Made by a program: the position numbers and the translations under genes. 64,000 nt of DNA, from assembly GCA_034669965.1 (NCBI GenBank), contig JAXMOK010000002.1, forward strand, positions 469,212-533,211, given 5' to 3'. The notes beneath the pieces are model-generated. The model saw only the letters and a list, made by a program, of their open reading frames with translations. It had not been told where the DNA came from and searched no databases. This DNA is from HXMU1420-13 sp034669965 (GTDB lineage Bacteria > Bacteroidota > Rhodothermia > Balneolales > Balneolaceae). Positions within the stretch are counted from its first letter, which is position 1. The number at the start of each line of letters is the position of its first letter. Below, one piece after another: positions 63,882 to 64,000 of this stretch.

Positions 63882-64000
63882 TCCACCTCCTTCAAACCTT
63901 AGGTTAAACGGAGTAATTCATTGTATAAAATTGCAGATTAATGGAAACCAATAAGCCAGCAGGTAGCGCCCCATTCCTTCGGACAGAATGTTTGGTTCTA

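Larger units (their letters stand above)
63394..64000. other. Repeat-rich non-coding region at the window end
   Basis: The last 607 bases hold no convincing gene. They contain a 12-copy heptamer repeat, a REP-like inverted repeat and two short hairpins, described separately. The composition is unlike that of coding neighbours and suggests an intergenic repeat cluster, possibly with remnants of a mobile element. Confidence 0.7.

Noticed and set aside
63942..64000. Open frame starting METNKPAGSAP and running off the end
   Set aside because: Only about 20 residues in a repeat-rich region; nothing supports coding.

Overview
The window looks like a contig segment from a Balneolales-type marine bacterium (Balneolota/Rhodothermota, close to Bacteroidetes). 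This is inferred from moderately AT-rich DNA, two secreted proteins ending in a type IX secretion sorting domain (YPNPFNP motif), a TonB receptor paired with a DUF4249-like lipoprotein, tandem DUF5916 proteins, Bacteroidetes-like promoter elements and few strong Shine-Dalgarno sites. No rRNA, tRNA, CRISPR array or complete insertion sequence was seen.

Left part (1-25027, mostly + strand) is a large cell-surface island. After a partial rfbD it holds a 1672-residue secreted Ig-repeat protein, then three tandem three-gene cassettes of pilin-like membrane proteins (PilV/PilW/PilX-like order). These lack a leader peptide yet keep a Glu at mature position 5 in the first protein of each cassette. 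Next come a small secreted protein, four DUF4402/spore-coat-U-like fimbrial subunits, a strong terminator, and a tightly overlapping run: PapD-like chaperone, usher-like outer-membrane protein with a TPR tail, a FliF(RBM3)-FliG fusion, a TPR lipoprotein, MotA, and a MotB carrying three SPOR repeats. A rotor/stator pair joined to a chaperone-usher locus, with no other flagellar genes nearby, is the most striking content and may be an undescribed motor-linked surface-fibre system.

Middle part (25046-48492, mostly - strand) is largely housekeeping: a PIN-domain toxin-antitoxin pair, pyruvate dehydrogenase genes (E1 alpha, E1 beta, E2), alaS, a DUF502 membrane protein, ferredoxin-NADP reductase, a response regulator, a MerC-like protein, a T9SS-sorted protein, a Bax inhibitor-1 family protein and two DUF5916 proteins. 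It ends with an ECF sigma, anti-sigma and two DUF4097 proteins.

Right part (48573-64000) has a TonB receptor/DUF4249 pair and a six-gene redox operon whose every junction overlaps (Rieske-glutamate-synthase-like FMN protein, two small membrane proteins including a 28-residue one, ferric-reductase-like Rieske protein, two unknowns). Then come a lipoprotein esterase, a GH16 glucanase, a membrane MutS-like ATPase preceded by a separate Smr gene with a non-standard start, a Dabb protein, and an osmoprotectant-type ABC transporter. The last 600 bases are non-coding and repeat-rich.
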